64,000 bases of DNA from Mesorhizobium jarvisii (GTDB taxonomy: Bacteria; Pseudomonadota; Alphaproteobacteria; Rhizobiales; Rhizobiaceae). Shown piece after piece: positions 13,600-26,343 of the stretch (positions are counted from its first letter, which is position 1; the number at the start of each line of letters is the position of its first letter). Below the pieces are notes generated by a model that was given only the letters and a program-made list of their open reading frames with translations, was not told the DNA's origin and did no database searches. A program made the position numbers and the translations under genes. The stretch covers positions 186,001 to 250,000 of the forward strand of contig NZ_QZXA01000004.1 in assembly GCF_003601985.1 (NCBI RefSeq), read 5' to 3'.

Positions 13600-14667
13600 T
13601 CAGCTCTGAAGCAGCCCGATGATGTCGCGCACCGTCTTCATCGTCGTTTCGGCGAGCACGCCGGCGCGTTCGCCGCCGTCCCTGAGCACCGCGTCGACAT
13701 AGGCGCGGTCGCCTTCGATGCGGCGCATCTCGCCGGCGATCGGCGCCAGCTTCTCCACCGCAAGGTCGGCGAGTGCCGGCTTGAACACGGAAAACTGCTG
13801 GCCGCCGAATTCCTTCAGCACGTCGGCCTTCGACATCTCGGCCAGCCCGGCATAGATGCCGACAAGGTTTTCCGCTTCCGGCCGGCTTTCCAGCCCGTCG
13901 ACTTCGCTCGGCAAAGCCTCTGGATCGGTCTTGGCCTTGCGGATCTTTTTCGAGATGGTGTCGGCATCGTCGGTCAGGTTGATGCGCGACAGGTCCGACG
14001 GATCCGACTTCGACATCTTCTTCGAACCGTCGCGCAGGCTCATGATGCGCGCCGCCGGGCCGCCGATCACCGGCTCGGTGATCGGGAAGAAGCCGTTCAC
14101 CGTCTCCTCGCCGACCTGCATCTCGACGCCGACGCCAAGCCTGGCGATGCGGTCGGAAAAATCATTGTTGAATTTCTGGGCGATGTCGCGGGTCAGCTCG
14201 AGATGCTGCTTCTGGTCCTCGCCCACCGGCACATGCGTGGCGCGGTAGAGCAGGATGTCGGCAGCCATCAGCGAGGGATAGGCGAGCAGGCCCAGCGAGG
14301 CATTTTCGCGGTCCTTGCCGGCCTTGTCCTTGAACTGCGTCATCTTGTTCATCCAGCCGATGCGCGCGACGCAATTGAAGATCCAGGCGAGCTCGGCATG
14401 CTGCATCACCCGCGACTGGTTGAAGACGATGTGCTTCTTCGGGTCGATGCCCGAGGCAAGGAAGGCGGCGGTGATCGAGCGCGTCTGGTCTGCGAGGTCG
14501 TCATAAACGAGCTGCGCGGTCAGCGAATGCAGGTCGACGACGCAGTAGATGCAATCGGACGTTTCTTGCAGGGCGACGAATTTTTTGATGGCGCCGAGAT
14601 AGTTGCCGAGATGCAGATTGCCGGTCGGCTGGACGCCGGAGAAGACGAGTGGCTTGAAGGCGGACAT
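13600..14667 (-). CDS. trpS: Tryptophanyl-tRNA synthetase
   Basis: Class I aminoacyl-tRNA synthetase that charges tRNA-Trp. It has 355 residues from ATG 14667, which has a GAGGA ribosome site; the frame continues 15 codons upstream without homology. The HIGH-type motif is at residues 16-21 (GNLHLG) after SGVQPTG. The KMSKS motif is intact ([12 protein letters not shown], about residues 211-222). The length fits the bacterial enzyme. In many rhizobia trpS lies directly after murJ; here two polysaccharide-type genes lie between them. Confidence 0.97.
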   Translation of the reverse strand: MSAFKPLVFSGVQPTGNLHLGNYLGAIKKFVALQETSDCIYCVVDLHSLTAQLVYDDLADQTRSITAAFLASGIDPKKHIVFNQSRVMQHAELAWIFNCVARIGWMNKMTQFKDKAGKDRENASLGLLAYPSLMAADILLYRATHVPVGEDQKQHLELTRDIAQKFNNDFSDRIARLGVGVEMQVGEETVNGFFPITEPVIGGPAARIMSLRDGSKKMSKSDPSDLSRINLTDDADTISKKIRKAKTDPEALPSEVDGLESRPEAENLVGIYAGLAEMSKADVLKEFGGQQFSVFKPALADLAVEKLAPIAGEMRRIEGDRAYVDAVLRDGGERAGVLAETTMKTVRDIIGLLQS

Positions 14668-14818
14668 AGGTTTCCTCATGGCTTGTGGAGGGCCGTAAAA
14701 GCGTGATTCCAAAAAGTTGCAGACTTTTTGGAGCCGATCATGCGGCTGGAAACCGCACGCGGCGAAAGTCTTGCGACGGCGCGCTTATGGACGAAGGGTG
14801 AAAAACCGGCAAGAGCTA

Positions 14819-16120
14819 TCAGCGGGTTGGACGGAACTTTGCCAGCAGCCGCGCGCCTTTTGCAACATTGCTTCGCCACCCCAACGGGGTCACCTCTATG
14901 TCGCCAACGCCGATGCCGTTGCGTGCCGCGGGTCTTTGCAATCTGGTGAGATGAAGCTCCAGGATCGTATGATCGTCCCTTCGCAGCGCCGTTTCAAACG
15001 TCGCTTGTGCGTTCCAGAGGTTGCCTTCTTGGCGCACGTTGCAAAGGCTTGCCACAGCCAGCTGGCCGTTTACGGACAATTTGAGCTTGGTCAGCGCCTC
15101 GCGTAGAGGGTGCCGGATGTCCAGGCGAATCCGCGCCTTGCCGGCATACTTGAACGGCACAAGCAGCTTTGGGCGCGGATTGCAGCCGACCCACAATACC
15201 CAGTCGCCGCCCGCTTGGAGTGGAAACCAATCGAGCGCTTTGGGCGAGTTGTCCTGCTTGATGACCTCACGCTGTCTGAGCTTGCGCAGATCCGGGCGGA
15301 CGACGCCCTTGGCCATCGCATTCTGACTCGAAACCTGACCATTTTCATAGCGCCCGTAATCCGGATGCACGACCACCATGTAGGCGCCGGCGGCCTTCGC
15401 CTTGGCCAGCTCGGACGCCAGAAAGCCGTTATATCCCGGCCGGGCCATTCGCCGGACCATTCGCTCCTGCTCGTCCGAAGTGTGGCTCGTATAACTCAGG
15501 TAGCGGTGGCCGGCCGCGAATTTGTGGACGGTGATCCGCTGTGTCGAGACAAAATTCATCCCGGACCCTGCCGCCCGCAAAAGGAAATCCGCGTCAACGG
15601 GCGCTGTGATCTCTTTGGGATGGCGCCATTTCCCAACTCGATCGGCGACGTCGCGTCGGTGACCGAAACTGGAAGGCGGGAAGAAGTGCCTGAGAGCGGT
15701 GTCCGATTCGTCGAAGATGCCGGTCACCCACCGGAAATTGCTTGCCCTGGGGCCATGAAATATCGCGCCGCTCACGACAAAGTCCGGCTGCGGGCTGTGC
15801 CCGAAAAGATCTGCCAGTGCCTGGAGATGGTCCGGAGCCCAGATATCGTCATGACCGAGATAGGCAATATATCGCCCGCACGACATCTCTATGCCCGCAT
15901 TGTTGGGGAAGGCTTGGCTGCCGCCGCGCTCGGGCAGGTTCAACCAGCGGATTTGCGGAGACGCGAGCGCCCGAACCACATCCGCGGTATCGTCAGTGCA
16001 GCAATCGCCTACCACCAACAGCTCGAAGTCCCGACAGGTCTGGCTCAGCACCGATTGGATCGACGGAAGAATATGCCTGCCGCGATTGTAGGTGGCCATG
16101 ATGACGGAAAACGTGGTCAT
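14819..16120 (-). CDS. Family 2 glycosyltransferase
   Basis: 433 residues from ATG 16120 (MTTFSVIMATYNRG); the longer frame upstream is rejected because it would overlap the preceding gene. The GT2 (GT-A fold) catalytic domain occupies about residues 1-230: ATYNRGRHILPSIQSVLSQ, VGDCCTDDTADVV, and the DxD-type metal site in YLGHDDIWAPDH. The C-terminal 190 residues are not recognised and may hold an acceptor or modification domain. It starts two bases after the stop of the cupin gene, so the two form one operon, probably adding a sugar to surface polysaccharide. Substrate unknown. Confidence 0.85.
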   Translation of the reverse strand: MTTFSVIMATYNRGRHILPSIQSVLSQTCRDFELLVVGDCCTDDTADVVRALASPQIRWLNLPERGGSQAFPNNAGIEMSCGRYIAYLGHDDIWAPDHLQALADLFGHSPQPDFVVSGAIFHGPRASNFRWVTGIFDESDTALRHFFPPSSFGHRRDVADRVGKWRHPKEITAPVDADFLLRAAGSGMNFVSTQRITVHKFAAGHRYLSYTSHTSDEQERMVRRMARPGYNGFLASELAKAKAAGAYMVVVHPDYGRYENGQVSSQNAMAKGVVRPDLRKLRQREVIKQDNSPKALDWFPLQAGGDWVLWVGCNPRPKLLVPFKYAGKARIRLDIRHPLREALTKLKLSVNGQLAVASLCNVRQEGNLWNAQATFETALRRDDHTILELHLTRLQRPAARNGIGVGDIEVTPLGWRSNVAKGARLLAKFRPTR

Positions 16121-16121
16121 G

Positions 16122-16652
16122 TTATCCGAATTTGTAAGGGATGCCCGGATGATCGAAGGGGATTCGTGATTTGTCCGGATGCTTAGGATCGTAGACGGTT
16201 GTCGGCATGTTGATGAATGTCGCGGTGCTCCTGCCCCGATTCTGAATCCCGTGAACGACATAGGGCGGAATCGTCAGCAGGATCTTGTTTGCCGCGCCGA
16301 CGTCGAGGACCTTCAGTTTTTCGTAGGTCGGACTATCCTCGCGCAGATCGTAGAGCACGACCCTCAGGTCGCCATTTGTATAGGCGAGCCGGTCGAACTG
16401 TCGCTTGTGATAGACCCACGCCCTGATCGATCCCGCCTCGGCCGATACCAGATAGACATGTGGCGGCGGGCTTATGGGCTCCACCAGTGCCGACATGAGG
16501 ACCGTAAGCTCGCCACGCTTGTCGCCCCTTGTAACCAGCCGCTGCATTCGCACGCCCGCTATCGGATTTTCACTGGAAATGTCTTCCAGAAGCGGAACGT
16601 CGTCTTCCCAAGGCTGGTCATCAACAAAATCTTCGAGTGACAGCCTGTCCAT
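16122..16652 (-). CDS. Cupin protein of the dTDP-4-dehydrorhamnose 3,5-epimerase (RmlC/WxcM-like) type
   Basis: 176 residues from ATG 16652, preceded by GGAGGG. The C-terminal half has the RfbC-like cupin elements: TIPPYVVHGIQNRG (metal/sugar pocket His) and FINMPTTVYDPKHPDKSRIP, close to the ending of NDP-sugar 3,5-epimerases and 3,4-ketoisomerases. The N-terminal acidic segment (SLEDFVDDQPWEDDVPLLED) is unusual. It probably modifies an NDP-linked deoxysugar for the adjacent GT2, but the exact reaction cannot be told from sequence. Confidence 0.7.
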   Translation of the reverse strand: MDRLSLEDFVDDQPWEDDVPLLEDISSENPIAGVRMQRLVTRGDKRGELTVLMSALVEPISPPPHVYLVSAEAGSIRAWVYHKRQFDRLAYTNGDLRVVLYDLREDSPTYEKLKVLDVGAANKILLTIPPYVVHGIQNRGRSTATFINMPTTVYDPKHPDKSRIPFDHPGIPYKFG

Positions 16653-16749
16653 CGAGCCCTCCAACGTTAGCGGCAAATGCAATCTAGGCTTGTCCTGCTG
16701 TCAGTCGGCGCCAAAGGCAATACACGAGGAGGCGATGGCGCCTCAGCGC

Positions 16750-16789
16750 TCGCATATCCACAGGGATTCTCGCATATCAACAGGGATTA
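16750..16789. repeat. Tandem duplication, 2 x 20 bp
   Basis: TCGCATATCCACAGGGATTC is followed directly by TCGCATATCAACAGGGATTA (18 of 20 identical). It lies in the 181-bp gap between murJ and the cupin gene. Function unknown. Confidence 0.8.
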
Positions 16790-16833
16790 AGGCGGTCGAA
16801 CGGCATCCGGTAGTATCAAGAGTCCGGGGATCG

Positions 16834-18414
16834 TCAGCCGACAGGCGGCGATCCCTTACGCCCGATGTTTCTCCGGATCATGCCGAAATCGGCGCCGCCG
16901 GTGGCAAAGGCGGTGACGAAGTAGAGCAACGCCCCGCCGGCCACCAACGCCAGCAGCGTCGTCGCCTTGACGACCAGCGGCGAGCCGGGACCGAGCCTGA
17001 CGGCCAGCCAGTGCTCGGCGAAATACAGCGCCACCGCCATCACCGCCGCCGACAGCACCAGCCGGGGAATGCGCTTCAGCAGCGGCACGTCGCGGCCCCA
17101 ATGGCCGCGCCGGATCAAGACCGCAAGCAGCATCAGCGCGTTGACCCAGCCGGCCACGGCCGAGGCCACCGCAATGCCGGGTGCGCCCATCCTGGGAAAC
17201 AGCGTCAGCGCGGTGGCGACGTTCACCGCCACCGAGATGGCGGCGAAGATCATCGGCGTGCGCGTGTCCTCGCGGGCGAAATAGCCCGGGGTGAAGGCCT
17301 TGATCAGCACGAAGGCCGGCAGGCCAAGGCCGAAGATCGCCAGGATCGCCGCCACGGTCGGGGTCGAATGGTTGGCGGCAAACGCGCCGCGCTCATAGAC
17401 CAGCCGCACGATCGGCTCCGACATCACCCAGAGCGCCGCCGCCGCCGGCAAGGTCATGAACAGAGTGAACTCGACGGAGCGGTTCTGCAGATTGGCGGCC
17501 TCGATGAGATTGCCCGATTTCAGCGCCCGCGACAGTTCGGGCAACAGCACGATCGCCACCGCCACGCCGACGACACCGAGCGGCAGCTGATAGACGCGGT
17601 CGGCATAGGCGAGCGAGGACACCGCACTGTCCTGCGCCGACGCGATTGCCGTGCCGATCAACTGGTTGATCTGGGTGATGCCGCCGGTGATCGCCGCCGG
17701 CAGGGCCAGGATCAGCAGGCGCTTGACGTTCGGCGTCATCTTCGGCCGGCGGAAGCCGATCGAGATGCCGGCATTGCGCACCGCCACCCAGACGATGGCG
17801 AGCTGCACCAGCCCCGCCGCCAGCACGCCCCAGGACAGGCTGAAGCCTACGGCATGCGCATCCAGCCCGTGATACCAGGCATAGCCAAGTACGCTGATCA
17901 GGATGATGTTGAGGAAAGCGGGCGCGATCGCCGCCGCGAAATAGCGGCGCAGCGAATTCAGCATGCCGGCCATCATGGCCGCGAGCGACATGCAGATGAG
18001 ATAGGGGAACATGATCGTCGCCAGCAGGACGGTCGTCTCGAATTTGCCCGGCGTGTCGGCAAAGCCCGGCGCCACCAGGTAGCGCACGATCAGCGGCATC
18101 GCCAGTTCCATGGCGATGGTCAGCGCCAGCAGCGCCGAGAACAGCACGCCGAACACTTCCTCGGAAAAACGCTTGGCGCCGTCGGTGCCGTGCGTTTCGA
18201 TCTCCTTGGCAAACAGCGGCACGAAGGCGGCGTTGAACGCGCCTTCGGCAAACAGCCGGCGAAAGGTGTTGGGGAACTGGAAGGCGGCGTTGAAGGCGTC
18301 GGCCACCGGTCCGGTGCCGAGCGCTGCCGCCATCAGCATCTCGCGGCCGAAACCAAGCGCGCGGCTCATCAGCGTGCCGGAAGCGACCGTTGCGAATTTC
18401 TTGACGAGGCTCAT
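16834..18414 (-). CDS. murJ: Lipid II flippase MurJ (MviN)
   Basis: Essential inner-membrane flippase of the MOP superfamily that moves lipid II outward for peptidoglycan synthesis. 526 residues with about 14 membrane helices. Family hallmarks include the opening SLVKKFATVASGTLMSRALGFGREM, the AFNAAFQFPNTFRRLFAEGAF block and the central PLSWGVLA-like helices. Length matches the family. It is transcribed after glnD (46-bp gap), a pairing conserved in rhizobia. Confidence 0.97.
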   Translation of the reverse strand: MSLVKKFATVASGTLMSRALGFGREMLMAAALGTGPVADAFNAAFQFPNTFRRLFAEGAFNAAFVPLFAKEIETHGTDGAKRFSEEVFGVLFSALLALTIAMELAMPLIVRYLVAPGFADTPGKFETTVLLATIMFPYLICMSLAAMMAGMLNSLRRYFAAAIAPAFLNIILISVLGYAWYHGLDAHAVGFSLSWGVLAAGLVQLAIVWVAVRNAGISIGFRRPKMTPNVKRLLILALPAAITGGITQINQLIGTAIASAQDSAVSSLAYADRVYQLPLGVVGVAVAIVLLPELSRALKSGNLIEAANLQNRSVEFTLFMTLPAAAALWVMSEPIVRLVYERGAFAANHSTPTVAAILAIFGLGLPAFVLIKAFTPGYFAREDTRTPMIFAAISVAVNVATALTLFPRMGAPGIAVASAVAGWVNALMLLAVLIRRGHWGRDVPLLKRIPRLVLSAAVMAVALYFAEHWLAVRLGPGSPLVVKATTLLALVAGGALLYFVTAFATGGADFGMIRRNIGRKGSPPVG

Positions 18415-18460
18415 GCTTTTGGGAACTGCCTGCGGAATTGGGACAAAGTGATGGAGGCTG

Positions 18461-21262
18461 TCACTCGGCCGCCGCCTTGGCCTTGCCGCCGCGTTCGGGC
18501 GCGATGCCTTCGAGCGCTGCCATCAGCCGGTTGCGGATGGTGGCGATGCGGGTCGGGTTGTCGATCTTCTGGCCGGTGAGGTCTGTCACATAGAAGGTGT
18601 CGATGACCTTTTCGCCGAAAGTGGTGATGTGCGCCGAGGCGATGTCGAGCGACAGGTCGGACAGCGTGCCGGTGATCTCAGACAGCAGGCCCGGGCGGTC
18701 GAGCCCCTCGACCTCGATGACCGAAAACCGGTTCGACAGCGCGTTGCGGATTTCGGCGCGAGGCGGGATCTTGAACACCTTGGCGCCGCGCTTTGGCTTG
18801 GTGCGCTTCTCGATCATCTCCGGCAGCCAGCTCTTGCCCGACAGCACGTCCTCGATCAGCCGGCCGACACGCTCGGCACGACGGCGTTCGTCCTCGTCAC
18901 GGTCGAATTCCCTCGAAATCAGGATGGTGTCGAGCGCGCGGCCGTCGGCGGTGGTGAAGATCTGCGCGTCGACGATATTGCCGCCGGCGCCGACGCATGC
19001 CCCGGCAATGACCGACAGAAGGCGGGGGTGGTCCTGCGCCAGCACGGTGATTTCGGTCACCGCCTCGAACTGGTGGGTCTTGACCATGGTGGCGAGCTTC
19101 TTGCCGGCCGCGTCGGCCTCGCGGACGAATTCGGCGTGGCGCAGCTGATCCGGCAGGTCGACCGTGAGCAGATAATTCTCGTAATGCAGCCCGACATAGC
19201 GCTTGCGGTCCTTGTCGGACCAGTCCGCGAGTGCCTCGGCCAGGCGTTCGCGCGCCGCCACCGTGCGCTGGGCGCGCGACACTTCCGAGAAACCGCCGGT
19301 CAGGAGCAGTTCGGTCTCGTAGTAGAGCGTGCGCAGCAACTGGCCCTTCCAGCCGTTCCACACACCCGGCCCGACGCCCCTGATGTCGCAGACAGTGAGG
19401 ATCAACAAGAGCTTCAGCCGCTCGACCGACTGCACGATCGAGGCGAAATCCTCGATGGTCTTACGGTCGTTGAGGTCGCGGGTCTGCGCCGTCATCGACA
19501 TGACGAGATGGTTCTCGACCAGCCAGGCGACGGTTTCCGTGTCCGCCGCCGACATCCCCATATGCGGGCAGATGCGCCGTGCGATGCGGGCGCCTGCCTC
19601 GGAATGGTCCTCCGGCCTGCCCTTGGCGATGTCGTGCAGCAAGACGGCGACATAAAGCGCCTCGCGGCTCTTCTTCAGGCCGGGCATAAGCGAATGCGAC
19701 AGCGGATGCACCTTTTCGCCATCGCCGCGCTCGATCTCGGCCAACACGCCGATGCAGCGGATCAGGTGCTCGTCGACCGTGTAGTGGTGGTACATCGAGA
19801 ACTGCATCATGGCGACGATCTTGCCGAAATCGGGGATCAGCCTGCCCAGCAGCCCCGCCTCGTTCATGCGCCGCAGATTGAGTTCGGCATTGCGGTCGGA
19901 GGTCAATATGTCGAGGAACAGCCGGTTGGCCTCTTCGTCGCGCCGCAGCGATTTGTTGACCAGGCCGAGCGAGCGGGTGAGCAGCTTCAGCGCATCGGGG
20001 TGGAATTCCAGCCCGTGCTTGTCTGCGAACCAGAACAGCCTGAGCAGATTGACCGGATCGCGCTCGAACACCTGGTCGTCGGCGATGTTGATGCGGTGGT
20101 TGTCGACAATGAAATCGGACGTGCCGGCAAGCTTGCGCTTGCGGCGCTGGAAGGTGAGGAAGATGCGATTGAAGCCGGGAACGTGCTTGGCCTGTTCCTC
20201 CTCGAGCGCCGCGCAAAAGATGCGGGTCAGGTCGCCGACATCCTTGGCGACAAGGAAATAGTGTTTCATGAAGCGCTCGACCGCCGACAGGCCGGGATGG
20301 GTGGTGTAGCCGAGCCGCTCGGCGATCTCGCGCTGGATGTCGAAATGCAGCCGCTCTTCGGCCTTGCCGGTGAGGAAATGCATGTGGCAGCGCACCGCCC
20401 ACAGGAAGTCCTCGGCCTTCTGGAACTCGCGGTACTCGGCCTCGGTGAAGACGCCCTTTTCGACCAGTTCCTCGCCGGTGCGCACCCGGTAGAAGTATTT
20501 GCCGATCCAGAACAGCGTCTGCAGGTCGCGCAGGCCGCCCTTGCCGTCCTTGACGTTGGGTTCGACCAGGTAGCGGCTTTCGCCGGCCTTGGCATGGCGC
20601 TCGTCGCGCTCGGCGAGCTTGGCCTGGACATATTCCGGGCCGGTCGTGCGCACCACCTCGTGGTCGAAGCGCAGCATCAACTCGTCATAGAGCTTGCGTT
20701 CGCCCCACAGGAAGCGCGCTTCCAGGATCGAGGTGCGGATGGTGATGTCGGTGCGCGACAGCCGCAGGCACTCGTCGATGTTGCGGGTGGCGTGGCCGAC
20801 CTTTAGGCCGAGATCCCACAGCATGTAGAGCATGTATTCGACGGTCTGCTCGCCCCATGGTGTCTGCTTGTAGGGCAAGAGGAACAGAAGATCGATGTCG
20901 GATCCCGGCGCCAGCGTGCCGCGGCCATAGCCGCCGACCGCCACGACGGCCATGCGTTCGGCCGACGAACGGTTCTTCACGCGGTACACATGCGTCGCCG
21001 CGAAATCGTAAAGCGCCCGGATCAGCTCATCCATCAGATGCGACAATCGCTCGGCGCAGGCATTGCCGCCGCCATCCTCCTTCAGCATGGCCTCGGCAAT
21101 CCTCCGGCCTTCGGCGAGCCGGGCCTTGAGAAGCTGCAGCACACCGGCGCGGGCGGCGGCTCCCGAACCGTCACCCGCCGTGGCCGTCGTCAGCGCGGTC
21201 ATCTCGCGGCGCAAGGCTTCGCCGTCGATCAGTTCATCCAGCTTCAGGGAGATTTTCGCCAT
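18461..21262 (-). CDS. glnD: PII uridylyltransferase / uridylyl-removing enzyme GlnD
   Basis: Glutamine sensor that uridylylates and deuridylylates PII proteins, setting nitrogen status. 933 residues. The N-terminal nucleotidyltransferase domain has [19 protein letters not shown] (catalytic G-S and DxD, about residues 108-128). The GlnD linker domain follows, then the HD phosphohydrolase domain ([15 protein letters not shown]) responsible for UMP removal. Two C-terminal ACT domains bind glutamine (about 725-800 and 840-915; second one with [17 protein letters not shown]). Length is typical of Rhizobiales. Confidence 0.97.
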   Translation of the reverse strand: MAKISLKLDELIDGEALRREMTALTTATAGDGSGAAARAGVLQLLKARLAEGRRIAEAMLKEDGGGNACAERLSHLMDELIRALYDFAATHVYRVKNRSSAERMAVVAVGGYGRGTLAPGSDIDLLFLLPYKQTPWGEQTVEYMLYMLWDLGLKVGHATRNIDECLRLSRTDITIRTSILEARFLWGERKLYDELMLRFDHEVVRTTGPEYVQAKLAERDERHAKAGESRYLVEPNVKDGKGGLRDLQTLFWIGKYFYRVRTGEELVEKGVFTEAEYREFQKAEDFLWAVRCHMHFLTGKAEERLHFDIQREIAERLGYTTHPGLSAVERFMKHYFLVAKDVGDLTRIFCAALEEEQAKHVPGFNRIFLTFQRRKRKLAGTSDFIVDNHRINIADDQVFERDPVNLLRLFWFADKHGLEFHPDALKLLTRSLGLVNKSLRRDEEANRLFLDILTSDRNAELNLRRMNEAGLLGRLIPDFGKIVAMMQFSMYHHYTVDEHLIRCIGVLAEIERGDGEKVHPLSHSLMPGLKKSREALYVAVLLHDIAKGRPEDHSEAGARIARRICPHMGMSAADTETVAWLVENHLVMSMTAQTRDLNDRKTIEDFASIVQSVERLKLLLILTVCDIRGVGPGVWNGWKGQLLRTLYYETELLLTGGFSEVSRAQRTVAARERLAEALADWSDKDRKRYVGLHYENYLLTVDLPDQLRHAEFVREADAAGKKLATMVKTHQFEAVTEITVLAQDHPRLLSVIAGACVGAGGNIVDAQIFTTADGRALDTILISREFDRDEDERRRAERVGRLIEDVLSGKSWLPEMIEKRTKPKRGAKVFKIPPRAEIRNALSNRFSVIEVEGLDRPGLLSEITGTLSDLSLDIASAHITTFGEKVIDTFYVTDLTGQKIDNPTRIATIRNRLMAALEGIAPERGGKAKAAAE

Positions 21263-21352
21263 AGGTATCAGTCGGCCTTGCCATTTGGGCGGCGTCTATA
21301 GCGTGTTTTCGCGGCGCTGGGTATGGGGCCTTCTGGTGGCCCGGCAAGCGGG

Positions 21353-22150
21353 CTAGTCCGTTGCCTCGATCGGATCGATGGGAACGACGATCCGTTGCCG
21401 GAATCTGCAGAAATCGGCGATCCACCGTGCGGTTCGCCCGGCCTCTCTGCTGATTCTCACGGTCATCGGCTTCCTCTGCCTTGTCATAAGCCCGCTAGCG
21501 GTCCGCGCGGCATCGCGTTCGTGGTCAAGCAGGCTTGGCAGCCTTCCGTCGACGAATTGATCCTGTGCGCAGAGCGCCGGAACAAGTTGGTAGATGGTCT
21601 TGCCGGCCGACATGACGGGGTTGAAGATGAGATCATCGGTAGCAATGCTGACCTGCGCCGTTGCCTCCAGAAAGTCGCGCGCCGTCCGCCGCGAGAGCAG
21701 ATAACCACCGGCCCCCGGATGGCCCTTGCGGAGCCGGGCCATGGAAAAACCATGTCCGGCAGAGGTCCTTCTCCTCTGGATCACGGTTGTGGAGAAGAAT
21801 GTCTCGAGCTTCACGACATCGGCGTCCGCCGGCACCCAACTCGTATCGCCCAGCAACGCCCCGGCCCTACTGGAGAAGACCATGTCGTCCTCGAACACGG
21901 CGCCGTATGGGGCCTCATCCTGGGCAATGATCGTCCAGCAGGCTCGATGACTGTGCAGGCAGGCGATTTCGCTGCCGGAGAGCGGCCGGGTGGCGTGTAT
22001 TGCGTGCTGCGGCTGCAGAATCAGGTCGGGATGTTCCTTGCCATCGACCCCCGCGACCCGTTCGAACCCAACGCCGATGCGGGCGAATTCCCTCGACATG
22101 TGGGCAAGCCGCTCGGGAGATCGATCGAGGTTGATGACCAGACGCTTCAT
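21353..22150 (-). CDS. Family 25 glycosyltransferase (LPS/surface glycan)
   Basis: 265 residues from ATG 22150; upstream TTG and GTG codons in frame are alternatives and no ribosome site settles it. GT25 features: MKRLVINLDRSPERLAHM at the N-terminus, LSGSEIACLHSHRACW, the acidic metal site FEDDMVF, and a C-terminal GAGGYLLSRRTARDFLE. These enzymes usually transfer galactose or glucose in lipopolysaccharide core synthesis. It follows divergently from the copper promoter and precedes glnD on the same strand by 90 bp. The region upstream contains a short similar-looking fragment. Confidence 0.85.
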   Translation of the reverse strand: MKRLVINLDRSPERLAHMSREFARIGVGFERVAGVDGKEHPDLILQPQHAIHATRPLSGSEIACLHSHRACWTIIAQDEAPYGAVFEDDMVFSSRAGALLGDTSWVPADADVVKLETFFSTTVIQRRRTSAGHGFSMARLRKGHPGAGGYLLSRRTARDFLEATAQVSIATDDLIFNPVMSAGKTIYQLVPALCAQDQFVDGRLPSLLDHERDAARTASGLMTRQRKPMTVRISREAGRTARWIADFCRFRQRIVVPIDPIEATD

Positions 22151-22391
22151 TTTCACGAGATATTTTTTCAAAACCCTTGCTTCCAGCGAACCGGCGGGAA
22201 CCGCCAAGCACCGCGGGAGCCTTCAAGCACAGGTGATGCTATGGTTTGTTGATCTTTCTCGGGTGGATATCATGCCGCAATGGCAGAGCCAACAGAGGAC
22301 GTCGCGTGCCATTTGCTTCGACACGATGTAGCCACCTGGTACAGGGTGAGCGGCCAATGCCGGGCCAGAAACGAAAAAATCGGAACAGCCC

Positions 22392-22422
22392 TTGACCTTC
22401 CAGTTACTGGAAGCACTACCTC
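22392..22422 (+). promoter_or_regulatory. CueR-type copper-responsive promoter of copA
   Basis: -35 TTGACC (22392-22397) and -10-like TACCTC (22417-22422) are separated by 19 bp, the extended spacing required for MerR-family activation. The spacer holds the perfect dyad CTTCCAGTTACTGGAAG (22397-22413), closely matching the E. coli copA box. ATG of copA is 34 bp downstream. CueR is encoded at 10692-11114. Confidence 0.88.
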
Positions 22423-22455
22423 CGCGATCAGGCAGAGGCATAGAGGCATTTTGGA

Positions 22456-24975
<2,520 letters not shown>

Positions 24976-25018
24976 TCCAAACCCCCAAATACGAAACTCA
25001 ACCAACAGGAGACCATGA

Positions 25019-25408
25019 ATGACCTTGGCCAAGAAACTCGTGCTTTTGCTGATGGCGGCGGGAATGCTGCTCGCCGTCTTCCTCGAAAGCGTTCCGGCGC
25101 AGAGCGAAGAGATGAAACACGACATGGCTGGCATGTCGATGGGTGCGCAAAGCCCTGCCACCGTTGGCTACAAGAAGGCGATGGACAAGATGCACAAGGA
25201 CGTGATGGTCAAATACACCGGCAATGCCGATGTCGATTTCGTCCGCGGCATGATCCCGCACCACCAGGGCGCCATCGACATGGCCAAGGTCGAGCTTGCC
25301 AACGGTAAGGACCCGGAAATCCGCAAGCTCGCCGAAGGCGTCATCGCCGCGCAGGAAGCCGAGATCAAGCAGATGCAGGATTGGCTCGCCGCGCATCCAG
25401 TGAAGTGA
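25019..25408 (+). CDS. DUF305 periplasmic protein, probable copper binder
   Basis: 129 residues with an N-terminal signal/anchor ([23 protein letters not shown]). A Met/His-rich stretch ([12 protein letters not shown]) is followed by the DUF305 core: [23 protein letters not shown] and [14 protein letters not shown]. The HH and neighbouring Met residues are typical metal ligands in copper-binding DUF305 proteins. Start at ATG 25019 follows CAGGAG. It is almost certainly co-transcribed with copA and acts as a periplasmic copper sponge or donor. Confidence 0.88.
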   Translation: MTLAKKLVLLLMAAGMLLAVFLESVPAQSEEMKHDMAGMSMGAQSPATVGYKKAMDKMHKDVMVKYTGNADVDFVRGMIPHHQGAIDMAKVELANGKDPEIRKLAEGVIAAQEAEIKQMQDWLAAHPVK

Positions 25409-25497
25409 GCCTTTCGCGACGGGGAGATTTGGGCGAGAACGCCTCTGGATTCTCTCGCCCGCCCTGTGATGCGATTCGGCCTCAAACGGAGCCTGCC

Positions 25498-26343
25498 ATG
25501 CCATCCACCATCAGAACCACCACGCTGCCTTCTGGCGAAGCCATTCAAGTGCTCGGCCAGGGCACGTGGAAGATGGGTGAGGATTCGCGTCGCCGTGCCG
25601 ATGAGGTCAACGCTCTCAAACTCGGCCTCGATCTTGGCCTCACGCTGATCGACACCGCCGAAATGTATGCCAGCGGCGGCGCCGAGGAAGTGGTGGCGCA
25701 AGCCATTGCCGGGCGCCGCGCCGAGGTCTTCGTGGTCTCGAAAGTTCTGCCATCGAACGCGTCGCGCGCTGGCGTGCAGCGCGCCTGCGAGAACAGCCTG
25801 AAGCGCCTGCGCACCGACCGCATCGATCTCTATCTCCTGCATTGGCCGGGCAGCGTGCCTTTGGCGGAGACGGTCGAAGCCTTCGAGGCCTTGAGGAGGG
25901 CCGGCAAGATCCGCCATTGGGGCGTCAGCAATTTCGACACCGAGGACATGGAGGACCTGGCCGGTTTGCCCGACGGTGGCAACGTCCAGACCAACCAGGT
26001 GCTTTACAATCTGGTCCGACGTGGCCCCGAATTCGATCTGGCGCCCTGGAGCCGCAAGCGCGGCATCCCTTTGATGGCCTATTCGCCGGTCGAGCAGGGC
26101 GCGCTGGCACGCAATACTGGGCTTGACGCCGTCGCCGCCCGCCACAATGCGACCGCGGCACAAATCGCGCTGGCCTGGGTGATGCATCAGGACGGCATCA
26201 TCGCCATTCCAAAGGCCAGCAGCCAGGAACATGTCCGCCAGAATTTTGCGGCGCTCGACATAAAGCTCACAGCTGGGGATCTCGCCGATCTCGACCGTGC
26301 GTTCCCGCCACCGACGCGCAAGCGTGGGCTGGAGATGATCTAA
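25498..26343 (+). CDS. Aldo/keto reductase
   Basis: 281 residues from ATG 25498 (GGAG 8 bp upstream). NADPH-dependent oxidoreductase with the TIM-barrel catalytic set: Asp-Tyr in LIDTAEMYASGGAEE, Lys in VVSKVLPSN, and His in LLHWPGSVPL. The C-terminal cofactor segment IPKASSQEHVRQNF is present. It is closest in style to the small prokaryotic AKR subgroup acting on methylglyoxal-like and other aldehydes. Its stop codon abuts the mutS stop with no base between them. Possibly read through from the copper operon, but a 89-bp gap separates them. Confidence 0.92.
   Translation: MPSTIRTTTLPSGEAIQVLGQGTWKMGEDSRRRADEVNALKLGLDLGLTLIDTAEMYASGGAEEVVAQAIAGRRAEVFVVSKVLPSNASRAGVQRACENSLKRLRTDRIDLYLLHWPGSVPLAETVEAFEALRRAGKIRHWGVSNFDTEDMEDLAGLPDGGNVQTNQVLYNLVRRGPEFDLAPWSRKRGIPLMAYSPVEQGALARNTGLDAVAARHNATAAQIALAWVMHQDGIIAIPKASSQEHVRQNFAALDIKLTAGDLADLDRAFPPPTRKRGLEMI

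Noticed and set aside
16474-18579. 701-codon plus-strand frame opposite murJ
   Set aside because: Arg/His/Gln-rich composition without domains; a shadow of murJ.
18629-20806. 725-codon plus-strand frame opposite glnD
   Set aside because: Antisense to the clearly functional glnD and without recognisable motifs.
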